From Methanobrevibacter sp. (GTDB lineage Archaea > Methanobacteriota > Methanobacteria > Methanobacteriales > Methanobacteriaceae): a DNA stretch of 13,084 nt. The translations under genes were made by a program, and so were the position numbers. Below the pieces are notes generated by a model that made no database searches, was not told the origin of the DNA, and was given only the letters and a program-made list of their open reading frames with translations. The stretch covers positions 1-13,084 of the forward strand of contig JAFRCZ010000045.1 of NCBI GenBank assembly GCA_017404125.1. The letters are read 5' to 3'. Every line of letters starts with the position of its first letter. The stretch's first letter is position 1. Shown in pieces: positions 7,752 to 13,084 of this stretch.

Positions 7752-8612
7752 CTAAATCATGATCATAATAATTGAACCAACAACACAAATGACTGCAATT
7801 GATATTTGAGCCATTACTGAATGGTTTGGATTTAGCATTGGGGTTGTAGCATTGATAAAACCTGTAATTACACAAATTAAAATCATTCCAATCAAGTATC
7901 CTACAACGGAAATTGGTCCAAAGAATACAGTTAGGAATATCCATAATAAAATGTACCAAGCTATTGATTCTGAAAACATTATGTATCCTCTAAGCATACC
8001 GAAATGCTCAGTTTCATAACCTGTTATGATTTCCTTCGCCTTAGTGATTGCAAAAGGAGAATATGGAGATTTAGTAACTATCAATGTGAAGAACATAATT
8101 GCTGCAAGAGGTAATTTGAAGAACAAAGGACCATTAATAGCTTGATAATCTATGATTCCGCTGATATCCATGGTTCCAGTTAAAAGGAATACAACAGCAA
8201 TGACTGCAAAGAGCGGCAATTCACCAGCTGCTGAGAATACAGCCCTTACACAACTTACCTTACCATATGGGGAACCTGATGAGGATCCTGCATTATGCTC
8301 TACAATCTTATGGATTGCATAAATACCAAAAATAATCATTAAGGAACCTTTAGTTACCGGACCTACAATAACCGCAGTAACCCAAATAGCTGCTAAAATA
8401 ACTGTAATGCCTACATAAAATGGCATAGCAGCTGTTTTTGGAAATGAAGTTTCCTTAAAGAAAAATTTCAATGAATGCAATAAATACTGTATAATAGGAG
8501 GTCCTGGCCTTAATTGGACTCTTGCCATAACCTTTCTGTGGAAACCTAATAAAAGACTACCTGCAAGGAAAGCTATTATTACATTGATTAAAATTTGAGC
8601 CATTAAATTCAT
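7752..8612 (-). CDS. ehaJ: Energy-converting hydrogenase A subunit J, NuoH/EchB-like membrane anchor
   Basis: Integral membrane protein of 286 residues, homologous to NuoH of complex I and EchB/HycD. It joins the hydrogenase module to the ion-moving membrane arm. Family marks are [12 protein letters not shown] at 31-42 followed by SLKFFFKE at 47-54, as in the NuoH RxGPxxxG...K...KE block. [19 protein letters not shown] at 185-203 matches the NuoH PFD-EAE-E-GY-EYSG block, with Glu203-less residues replaced by Thr, Lys and His in places. Seven or eight transmembrane segments are likely. The start follows ehaI by 21 bp without a strong ribosome binding site; an in-frame ATG three codons later (MAQILINV) is an alternative. 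Of the membrane subunits here it is one of the two widely conserved ones. Confidence 0.92.
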   Translation of the reverse strand: MNLMAQILINVIIAFLAGSLLLGFHRKVMARVQLRPGPPIIQYLLHSLKFFFKETSFPKTAAMPFYVGITVILAAIWVTAVIVGPVTKGSLMIIFGIYAIHKIVEHNAGSSSGSPYGKVSCVRAVFSAAGELPLFAVIAVVFLLTGTMDISGIIDYQAINGPLFFKLPLAAIMFFTLIVTKSPYSPFAITKAKEIITGYETEHFGMLRGYIMFSESIAWYILLWIFLTVFFGPISVVGYLIGMILICVITGFINATTPMLNPNHSVMAQISIAVICVVGSIIMIMI

Positions 8613-8633
8613 AATATCTGCAAAGAGACTCTT

Positions 8634-8849
8634 CTAGTAACCGGTAAATGGTTCTTCTCTTCTTTCCTCCTCTTCATCTTTAATTGGTTTAGACATTGTT
8701 AAAAGTCCAAATGAAAGCACTAAAAATGGAATGCAAACAATAGCTATTGCATATACTATCCAATCTGCAGGATTAAATATCAAAGCATAAAGGATAGCTA
8801 ATATTGACACAATCAAGATAATATAGCTAGCTGTTTTCATTTTATTCAT
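8634..8849 (-). CDS. ehaI: Energy-converting hydrogenase A subunit I (very small membrane protein)
   Basis: 71-residue protein with two transmembrane segments, at about 6-24 and 30-51. A short charged tail (KPIKDEEEERREEPFTGY) is probably cytoplasmic. It is assigned by position between ehaH and ehaJ and by size; no known motif is seen. The first ATG has GAAGGTCGATAAA upstream; a second in-frame ATG is three codons later. The stop is a TAG 21 bp before ehaJ, so the two genes are probably translated from the same message in close succession. Confidence 0.77.
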   Translation of the reverse strand: MNKMKTASYIILIVSILAILYALIFNPADWIVYAIAIVCIPFLVLSFGLLTMSKPIKDEEEERREEPFTGY

Positions 8850-8934
8850 TTTATCGACCTTCTATTTTAATAAATTAATAAATATGATTTTTAATTAATT
8901 TTTCTTAAATTTCTTATATTCAATCTATTTCATT

Positions 8935-9603
8935 TTACAAGATAGTTAATAAAATTTCAATAAATCTTACAATAATAAACAATGAACTTAAGTGAATAAT
9001 CAATATAAATGGAGATCCGGGAGTCCTAAACATTTCTGCCTTACTTGCAAAAAATGGAGCTATACCACTTTCACCACAAACTCCAATCAACATTACAAGT
9101 GCACCAAATATCATCATTGGACTTGCAGGAATTGCAGCAAGTTCCAATAAGCTTAAAGTACCGGTAGCTGCCAATATCATAGCCGCTCCACCAAATAACG
9201 GCAAACCGCACATCATAGCGATTAAACCATATTGGTAAGCGGAATTCAAGACCTCTACCTGTTTTACAGCAGAAACAATACCAATGTTAACAATACCAAT
9301 CAAAGCCATGAATAAGGTAAAGTTAAATAAATCTCCAGTAATCATAGCTCCTGCAGTAGCTATACCACAGATAATAGCCAGGAATCTTCTATGCTTGAAT
9401 TCCTTTTTGCCGACTGCAACCTTATTTTCATCAAGAGAGCCAAACATAGCTTCCACTTGAGTTTCAGTGCGGCTCATAGCTATCAATGCTGTAAATACAA
9501 GTATGGTTACAAACAGGAATATGTGGAGAGGGTTTAAGTAAAGAACAATATCTCCCAAAGGAATTGTTCCAAGCAAGTTTCCACCTACATTCTCTAAAAG
9601 CAT
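8935..9603 (-). CDS. ehaH: Energy-converting hydrogenase A subunit H, half-length antiporter-like membrane protein
   Basis: 222-residue membrane protein related to NuoL/NuoN/Mrp antiporter subunits but less than half their size. It covers roughly the central helices 4-8. [17 protein letters not shown] at 90-106 corresponds to the antiporter helix that normally carries an essential Glu, but no Glu is present. [14 protein letters not shown] at 172-185 corresponds to the K-x-G-x-x-PFH helix, with Glu178 where Lys is expected. About five or six segments are predicted, with a charged loop at 58-72. This is one of the two membrane subunits of Eha conserved with Ech and complex I. The ATG is preceded by AAAGGAGACTATTAA. 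Ion transfer through a noncanonical set of residues, or a structural role only, are both open. Confidence 0.87.
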   Translation of the reverse strand: MLLENVGGNLLGTIPLGDIVLYLNPLHIFLFVTILVFTALIAMSRTETQVEAMFGSLDENKVAVGKKEFKHRRFLAIICGIATAGAMITGDLFNFTLFMALIGIVNIGIVSAVKQVEVLNSAYQYGLIAMMCGLPLFGGAAMILAATGTLSLLELAAIPASPMMIFGALVMLIGVCGESGIAPFFASKAEMFRTPGSPFILIIHLSSLFIIVRFIEILLTIL

Positions 9604-9660
9604 TTAATAGTCTCCTTTTTTTATTTCACTTGATATTTGAAGTTTTTAAGTTCATTAATA

Positions 9661-9701
9661 ATTTGATAAGTATAATAATTTTGTATTTGATAATTTGATA
9701 A
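9661..9701. repeat. ATTTGATAA direct repeats between ehaG and ehaH
   Basis: The nonamer ATTTGATAA occurs on the plus strand at 9661-9669, 9685-9693 and 9693-9701, the last two sharing one base. They lie within the 123-bp gap between ehaG and ehaH, the longest gap in the operon. The surrounding sequence is extremely A/T-rich, so slippage is a sufficient explanation. No protein-binding role can be claimed. Confidence 0.5.
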
Positions 9702-9726
9702 TTTTCATTTTATTTAAATTGAATAA

Positions 9727-10404
9727 TCATTTTCTTCCGTATTCCTCTCTCATTAGGATTCCAATCAATCCAATTTTTGAAGCCACTTTCAAGAGCAATC
9801 CTAAAGCGGCTAGGAATAAACTAAGCAACCAGTATTGAGGCAACAAGAAGAACAATAGGAAACCAATAATCCATAAACACCAGGATATACCGGAAATTGC
9901 TCCTACACCATCAAGGACAACAATTGGCAATCCTCTAGCCTTTCTGCTTAATACGTAAATTACAATACCTCCACCAGCTACTGCACCACCAGTAAAACCG
10001 GATAGGAAAACACCATATCCAATCAATAATAATGCAATGAAATTAGGAGCAGTTGTCATAATTTCCATATTGATATCCAAAGGCATTGGTGTAAATGAGG
10101 TATCCTTATCCGCTTTTCTCATTTCACGAGATATTAAAATCTCAGATATTGCCATAATCTCTGCCAATTCAACTACCAAACCAGGAAGGATTAAAGCTTC
10201 AGATAAATCAGTTCCAACTGCAGCTACAACGATAAGCATAGCCAAGCCAACAATGTCAGTTAGGATAAGAACTTGAATATCTCTTTTTTCCATTGCAATT
10301 CCAATCAAGCCAATGAAAGCTACAATCAAACCACCGTATAAAGCTGTGGCATACATTGATTGATAGAAAGCCGGAACAAATTGAGGAACTAAACTAGCGA
10401 CCAT
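9727..10404 (-). CDS. ehaG: Energy-converting hydrogenase A subunit G (integral membrane protein)
   Basis: 225-residue membrane protein with about seven transmembrane segments. The segment DLSEALILPGLVVELAEIMA at 66-85 resembles the MrpC/NuoK helix following a DP-x-QAL motif, and it carries Glu69, Glu79 and Glu82 within or next to the membrane. A hydrophilic loop spans about 92-116. A role as an ion-channel subunit is inferred from this resemblance. It is assigned as EhaG by position between ehaF and ehaH and by size. The ATG lies four bases after the ehaF stop. The ribosome binding site AGGTGATT overlaps that stop (its TGA is the ehaF stop), which points to translational coupling. Confidence 0.85.
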   Translation of the reverse strand: MVASLVPQFVPAFYQSMYATALYGGLIVAFIGLIGIAMEKRDIQVLILTDIVGLAMLIVVAAVGTDLSEALILPGLVVELAEIMAISEILISREMRKADKDTSFTPMPLDINMEIMTTAPNFIALLLIGYGVFLSGFTGGAVAGGGIVIYVLSRKARGLPIVVLDGVGAISGISWCLWIIGFLLFFLLPQYWLLSLFLAALGLLLKVASKIGLIGILMREEYGRK

Positions 10405-10408
10405 CTAA

Positions 10409-11014
10409 TCACCTGAACTCCTTTTTAGCTTGCTTTTCGCGAGCTTTACGATTGCTTTCCTCAACTTCACTGGCTATTGCCTCAGAACTTGCAATAGCTC
10501 TTCTCACATCTTCTTTAATATCCTCTTTACCTTTTTCCTCTTTTCTATCCATAGTAAAGTTAATGGCTAACCATGATGCAATGATGAATGCCATCATAAG
10601 AATGGAAGATTCCAAGATAGTATCAAAACCTCTTGTATAGTAAAGGATTTCATCTATTACTCCTCCAGGAGACGCACAGATACTTGTTCCAAAGTATGGG
10701 GAAATGCCCTTCAGCATCTCAGCTATTGGAGTCATGTATGAATTGATCCAACCAAGATTTTTGGAATTTTCAGGATATTGGGCTTCTGTAATGCCAGGAC
10801 TTTCTAAAATCTCTCCGCCCCTATCATATGGAGCAATGGCAAGGCCTGCATCCATTTGGCTTTGAGGAGCTGGACGAGTGTAGAGCTGGTCTGAATTCAA
10901 TCCTACAGGAATCAAGAATCCAGCAATCAAGAGCAAGCCTAAAATTAGAGCAAATAATCTAGGAATGTTCTTTGGATCTGCCAATTTATTCCAAATTTTA
11001 GCTATTTTAGGCAT
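10409..11014 (-). CDS. ehaF: Energy-converting hydrogenase A subunit F (membrane protein)
   Basis: 201-residue protein with a transmembrane helix at about 19-38 and a large polar loop at 39-128 containing two separated short hydrophobic patches. A second helix follows at about 134-153, then a strongly charged C-terminal tail (155-201) likely to form a helix or coiled coil. GFDTILESSILMMAFI at 129-144 resembles the FDT-x-x-E motif of MbhE and the MrpA C-terminal domain, which supports a relation to Mrp-type modules. EhaF is assigned by order and size. The loop side is predicted outside and the charged tail inside, by the positive-inside rule. The ATG follows GGAGGTTTTCTAA. An 87-bp gap with a hairpin separates it from ehaE. 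Confidence 0.83.
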   Translation of the reverse strand: MPKIAKIWNKLADPKNIPRLFALILGLLLIAGFLIPVGLNSDQLYTRPAPQSQMDAGLAIAPYDRGGEILESPGITEAQYPENSKNLGWINSYMTPIAEMLKGISPYFGTSICASPGGVIDEILYYTRGFDTILESSILMMAFIIASWLAINFTMDRKEEKGKEDIKEDVRRAIASSEAIASEVEESNRKAREKQAKKEFR

Positions 11015-11066
11015 TTAGAAAACCTCCAGCATTAATAGAAACTGATTTTGAATCATTTTGTAAATT

Positions 11067-11083
11067 AAACTGATTTTCAGTTT
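11067..11083. repeat. Intercistronic hairpin between ehaE and ehaF
   Basis: AAACTG-ATTTT-CAGTTT is a perfect 6-bp inverted repeat with a 5-base loop, in the gap 18 bp after the ehaE stop. Outer bases ATT and AAT could extend the stem past a bulge. No U-run follows in the transcript sense, so it is not a convincing terminator. It could be an RNA processing or stability site. A partial copy, AAACTGATTTTGAATCATTTT, begins about 30 bp away on the plus strand. Confidence 0.5.
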
Positions 11084-11101
11084 TTAATAAATCAATAAAC
11101 A

Positions 11102-11362
11102 TCATACATCAGCCCCTATCTCTTCTAAACGAGCAATAGCTCTAAACAAGATTAAAGTTACAATGATTGTAGTTGCAATTAATGTTAAAAGAGCTAATGT
11201 AGAATTATAAGTAAGTAAAATCAATGAAACTCCTATAGATGCCACTTCAGTATTGATTGTCCTGATTATTGGATCTTTTACACCAGGACCCCAAACAGCA
11301 GCAAGGCTTCCAAAAATAGCGAGTGTCAAACCTACATAAACCCAAAGAGCGAGATTAAACAT
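11102..11362 (-). CDS. ehaE: Energy-converting hydrogenase A subunit E (small membrane protein)
   Basis: 86-residue membrane protein with three likely transmembrane segments at about 5-24, 39-51 and 54-74. A charged loop ([15 protein letters not shown]) follows the first segment. It is assigned by order and size; its small-subunit character recalls Mrp/Mbh accessory subunits. The start codon overlaps the ehaD stop by one base (TAATG), with GGAAGGTGGT upstream, so its translation is probably coupled to ehaD. It ends in LEEIGADV before an 87-bp gap. Confidence 0.8.
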   Translation of the reverse strand: MFNLALWVYVGLTLAIFGSLAAVWGPGVKDPIIRTINTEVASIGVSLILLTYNSTLALLTLIATTIIVTLILFRAIARLEEIGADV

Positions 11363-11688
11363 TATTTACCACCTTCAGAGTTTCTTTCTTTGTTTTCACT
11401 GCTTTGAATCATTTTTGGAAGTGTAGAGAAATCTTCTAATTTTGATTTGCGCACTTCATTTATTTTAATTAAAGCAAGCAAGAATACAATAATAGACAAT
11501 GGATCAAGAACAGCAGTTATAAATGCGACATCCAAATACCTAAAGCTAACAATAGCTAAGAAGAGACCTGCTTCCAATACTGAAACCATAATTACCTTAT
11601 CCAATGGTTTCTTTAGAAGGACAACTCCAATAGCACCTATTATCATCAAAGCAATTGATATTGTTGTCAAATCAATAAATTCTAACAT
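11362..11688 (-). CDS. ehaD: Energy-converting hydrogenase A subunit D (small membrane protein)
   Basis: 108-residue protein with three probable transmembrane segments at about 7-25, 31-48 and 53-75, and a polar 33-residue tail rich in Lys, Glu and Ser. [14 protein letters not shown] at 52-65 resembles the DVA-x-TEA helix of MbhD and the MrpA C-terminus, but with Thr58 and Asp62 instead of the usual Glu. That relation is a suggestion from pattern, not proof. The ATG has only a weak GGGAT upstream. The stop shares one base with the ehaE start. Confidence 0.8.
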   Translation of the reverse strand: MLEFIDLTTISIALMIIGAIGVVLLKKPLDKVIMVSVLEAGLFLAIVSFRYLDVAFITAVLDPLSIIVFLLALIKINEVRKSKLEDFSTLPKMIQSSENKERNSEGGK

Positions 11689-11744
11689 TTGAATCCCATT
11701 CTATTTACTTTCCATTTCTATTACTCAATAAAAATAATAAGTAT

Positions 11745-11791
11745 GATTAATTATTTTGATTAATATTTTGATTAATATTTTGATTAATTTT
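11745..11791. repeat. 12-bp tandem repeat at the ehaC stop codon
   Basis: Four consecutive copies of GATTAATATTTT or near variants on the plus strand: 11745-11757 (13 bases, GATTAATTATTTT), 11758-11769 and 11770-11781 (exact), and 11782-11791 (GATTAATTTT). The last copy contains the ehaC stop codon and its last codons, so a change in copy number would mostly alter the gap to ehaD. It looks like replication-slippage DNA. Confidence 0.75.
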
Positions 11792-12059
11792 CATTATGCT
11801 CTTCCATATTCTTATCATAAGTTATTTCATCTTCCAAATCCTTTAAACTGTAAGCAATTGCATTTGCACCAATTGTTGAAGAGATAAAGAAAGCTGCAGC
11901 CAATACAAGACCAAATGGAGTTTGAATATACAATGCAATGAGTGCAGAAACACAGAATCCTATTACGTTTATGTAAAGTAATTTTTCTGCCCTATCTTTG
12001 GTTATTACTGCTCTTAATGCCATTAAGATTGTAATAACTCCAATAATTTCTATAAACAT
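11784..12059 (-). CDS. ehaC: Energy-converting hydrogenase A subunit C (small membrane protein)
   Basis: 91-residue membrane protein with three likely transmembrane segments at about 1-17, 28-46 and 48-70. A strongly acidic tail (LKDLEDEITYDKNMEEHNEN) is probably cytoplasmic. It is assigned by order after ehaB and by size; the function within the membrane arm is unknown. No good ribosome binding site is seen before the ATG (GTTAATAC), which follows an 87-bp A/T-rich gap. The stop codon lies inside a tandem repeat. Confidence 0.78.
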   Translation of the reverse strand: MFIEIIGVITILMALRAVITKDRAEKLLYINVIGFCVSALIALYIQTPFGLVLAAAFFISSTIGANAIAYSLKDLEDEITYDKNMEEHNEN

Positions 12060-12146
12060 GTATTAACATTGTATTTTTTTTGATTGTTATATTTTATTTT
12101 AATTCAATCTAAATTTAAATTAAATTCTAATTAATTCTAATCTTAA

Positions 12147-12647
12147 TTATTCATATTTAGTATATCTGCCAAAGGATTTTGCTATTTTTCCAATTAATCT
12201 AGAGCTTGTTGGATGGTGAATTCCTTGAATAGTGAATATTGCAATTACCATACCGCAAATGAACATCTCTGGAGTGATTCCAACAAATGAAAAGATGAAT
12301 ATCAATAAGGTCATGGTCAATGCACCGGTTGTGCCAGCATATCCTGGATCTGCACATAATCTATTTCCAATATAAACTAGCAATGCAGCTATTAAACCAC
12401 CTTGAATTCCAAGAATGTAAACTCCAATTGAAGCCATCAATGTTCCTGCAGATGCATCAGGAGAACATAAGATGTTTCCTTGGAAGAATCCTCCTGCCAA
12501 ATCTCCTTTCCTATTTTTTATTGAATAACCTACAGTTTCTGCCCCTTTTACGCCAGGGGCTTCAGGAAGACCTAAGAATGTATCAACAATAACAAAATTA
12601 AGCCAAGAGATTATGGTTGCTAAGATTAAGCCAATTATTAGATTCAT
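12147..12647 (-). CDS. ehaB: Energy-converting hydrogenase A subunit B (integral membrane protein)
   Basis: 166-residue membrane protein with about five transmembrane segments, near 2-22, 66-82, 84-95, 107-123 and 127-143. A polar region lies at about 26-63 with the glycine-rich stretch [20 protein letters not shown] at 48-67, and a basic C-terminus ends in [24 protein letters not shown] at 95-109 is a distinctive inter-helix loop. It is assigned by its place as the second gene of the eha order. Its role in the membrane arm is not known. The ATG overlaps the ehaA stop by one base (TAATG), with AAGGAGGCGACAT upstream. Confidence 0.82.
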   Translation of the reverse strand: MNLIIGLILATIISWLNFVIVDTFLGLPEAPGVKGAETVGYSIKNRKGDLAGGFFQGNILCSPDASAGTLMASIGVYILGIQGGLIAALLVYIGNRLCADPGYAGTTGALTMTLLIFIFSFVGITPEMFICGMVIAIFTIQGIHHPTSSRLIGKIAKSFGRYTKYE

Positions 12648-12970
12648 TATATGTCGCCTCCTTCAATTTGTGGAGGATTTGGGAAAATATAATCGAACAA
12701 ATACTTTACAAAAATAGCTGAGAATAATCCGACTAATATTGCAATTAGAATTCCATCATAAATCCAAAAGATATTTAATGAATAAAAAATAGCCAAGATT
12801 CCTATAGCAAAAATAGGAGTTGGAAATAGTGCGCTTTTTGTCCATGAAAACCTGATAGGCTTTTCCGGAAGAAGCGGCAATTTCAAAGCTAGCGCTAAAA
12901 CTATTGCAACTATAATAGCCACTATATAATTCACAAATAATTGAAATCCATTAGCAATTATACTAATCAT
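12647..12970 (-). CDS. ehaA: Energy-converting hydrogenase A subunit A (small membrane protein)
   Basis: 107-residue protein with three likely transmembrane segments at about 10-29, 49-65 and 70-92, and a short acidic C-terminus (PQIEGGDI). It is assigned as the first gene of the eha order. A TTG at 13021 would extend the frame by 17 residues, but that extension (RYILYYNIIL and so on) is the translation of a TATA-like promoter and has no ribosome binding site. The ATG at 12970 lies about 27 bases from the centre of the TATA element, so the message is probably leaderless or nearly so. No GGAG-type sequence precedes it. The stop overlaps ehaB by one base. Confidence 0.8.
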   Translation of the reverse strand: MISIIANGFQLFVNYIVAIIVAIVLALALKLPLLPEKPIRFSWTKSALFPTPIFAIGILAIFYSLNIFWIYDGILIAILVGLFSAIFVKYLFDYIFPNPPQIEGGDI

Positions 12971-12992
12971 AGTTAATATTATGTTATAATAT

Positions 12993-13007
12993 AATATATA
13001 TCTTTTA
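12993..13007 (-). promoter_or_regulatory. Candidate archaeal promoter (BRE plus TATA) of the eha operon
   Basis: The minus strand reads TAAAAG followed by the TATA-like TATATATTA (13001-12993), with more A/T sequence down to about 12985. Purine-rich AAAAG fits a BRE and TATATATTA fits an archaeal TATA box. A start of transcription about 25 bases downstream would fall at or near the ehaA ATG at 12970. The 13022-13084 stretch further upstream holds no recognisable gene or operator. Confidence 0.6.
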
Positions 13008-13084
13008 TTACTTATTGCCAAGCCGAAAAAATAGGAGAAATTTTTGATTATTTTTAAAATCGAAAAAAATTAAATCAATCGATA

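Noticed and set aside
7738..7959. Minus-strand 73-codon frame overlapping the end of ehaJ
   Set aside because: Out-of-frame shadow of the EhaJ C-terminal region, with unlikely Cys/Asn/His-rich composition.
10037..10276. Plus-strand open frame opposite ehaG
   Set aside because: Its sequence is the complement of membrane helices of EhaG; no start signal or homology.
9661..11791. Intercistronic A/T repeats as a CRISPR array or phage attachment site
   Set aside because: Units are 9-12 bp, lack spacers of constant length, and there are no cas, integrase or transposase genes in the window.
2356..12970. Assignment of the cluster to Ehb instead of Eha
   Set aside because: Ehb is described with a 2[4Fe-4S] ferredoxin and a 14[4Fe-4S] polyferredoxin. 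Here the polyferredoxins carry 6 and 10 motifs, and the NuoH-like, antiporter-like, small and large subunits fall at positions 10, 8, 14 and 15, which match EhaJ, H, N and O.
12971..13021. TTG-initiated 17-residue extension of EhaA
   Set aside because: It translates the TATA region, has no ribosome binding site, and an ATG lies at the expected transcription start.
1..13084. tRNA, rRNA, riboswitch or insertion sequence
   Set aside because: No G/C-rich cloverleaf or conserved rRNA blocks, no long structured leader before ehaA, and no transposase or terminal inverted repeats were seen.

Overview
The window is a methanogen chromosome segment that carries an essentially complete eha operon (energy-converting hydrogenase A), with every gene on the minus strand and transcribed from right to left. 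The organism is most likely a member of the Methanobacteriales, of the Methanobrevibacter type. The DNA is strongly A+T-rich, the ribosome binding sites are of the GGAG/GGTGAT kind, a BRE/TATA archaeal promoter is visible, and Eha and Ftr are methanogen proteins. Genus is an inference from composition and gene content.

Layout in transcription order: a promoter near 13000, then ehaA (12970) to ehaQ (ending 2356), 17 genes in the canonical A-to-Q order. ehaA-G are small membrane subunits. ehaH is a half-length antiporter-like subunit, ehaI is a tiny membrane protein, and ehaJ is the NuoH-like membrane anchor. ehaK and ehaL are small membrane proteins and ehaM is a small soluble subunit. ehaN and ehaO are the [NiFe] hydrogenase small and large subunits, and ehaP and ehaQ are polyferredoxins with 6 and 10 [4Fe-4S] motifs. 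After a 112-bp gap that holds the only long U-tract of any gap come an ehaR-like HAD-fold protein and a paralogue of formylmethanofuran:tetrahydromethanopterin formyltransferase (Ftr). The first 17 codons of one more gene run off the left edge. No stretch longer than about 125 bp lacks a gene.

How the parts work together: from knowledge of the family, Eha uses the membrane ion gradient to drive reduction of low-potential ferredoxin with H2. That replenishes electrons for CO2 reduction to formylmethanofuran, the first step of methanogenesis. EhaN/EhaO bind H2, EhaP/EhaQ supply up to 16 iron-sulfur clusters as a wire, and the membrane subunits couple this to ion flow. The Ftr paralogue acts (or once acted) on formylmethanofuran, the product of the reaction Eha feeds, so its place at the end of the operon is functionally suggestive.

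This is a known system rather than a new one. The points worth a second look are the Ftr paralogue and HAD protein, the EhaH residues that depart from the antiporter pattern, the apparently leaderless ehaA start, the ehaQ-ehaR boundary, and several intercistronic repeats. Three start codons (ehaA, ehaM, ftr paralogue) are placed inside the longest open frames, for reasons given in their entries.
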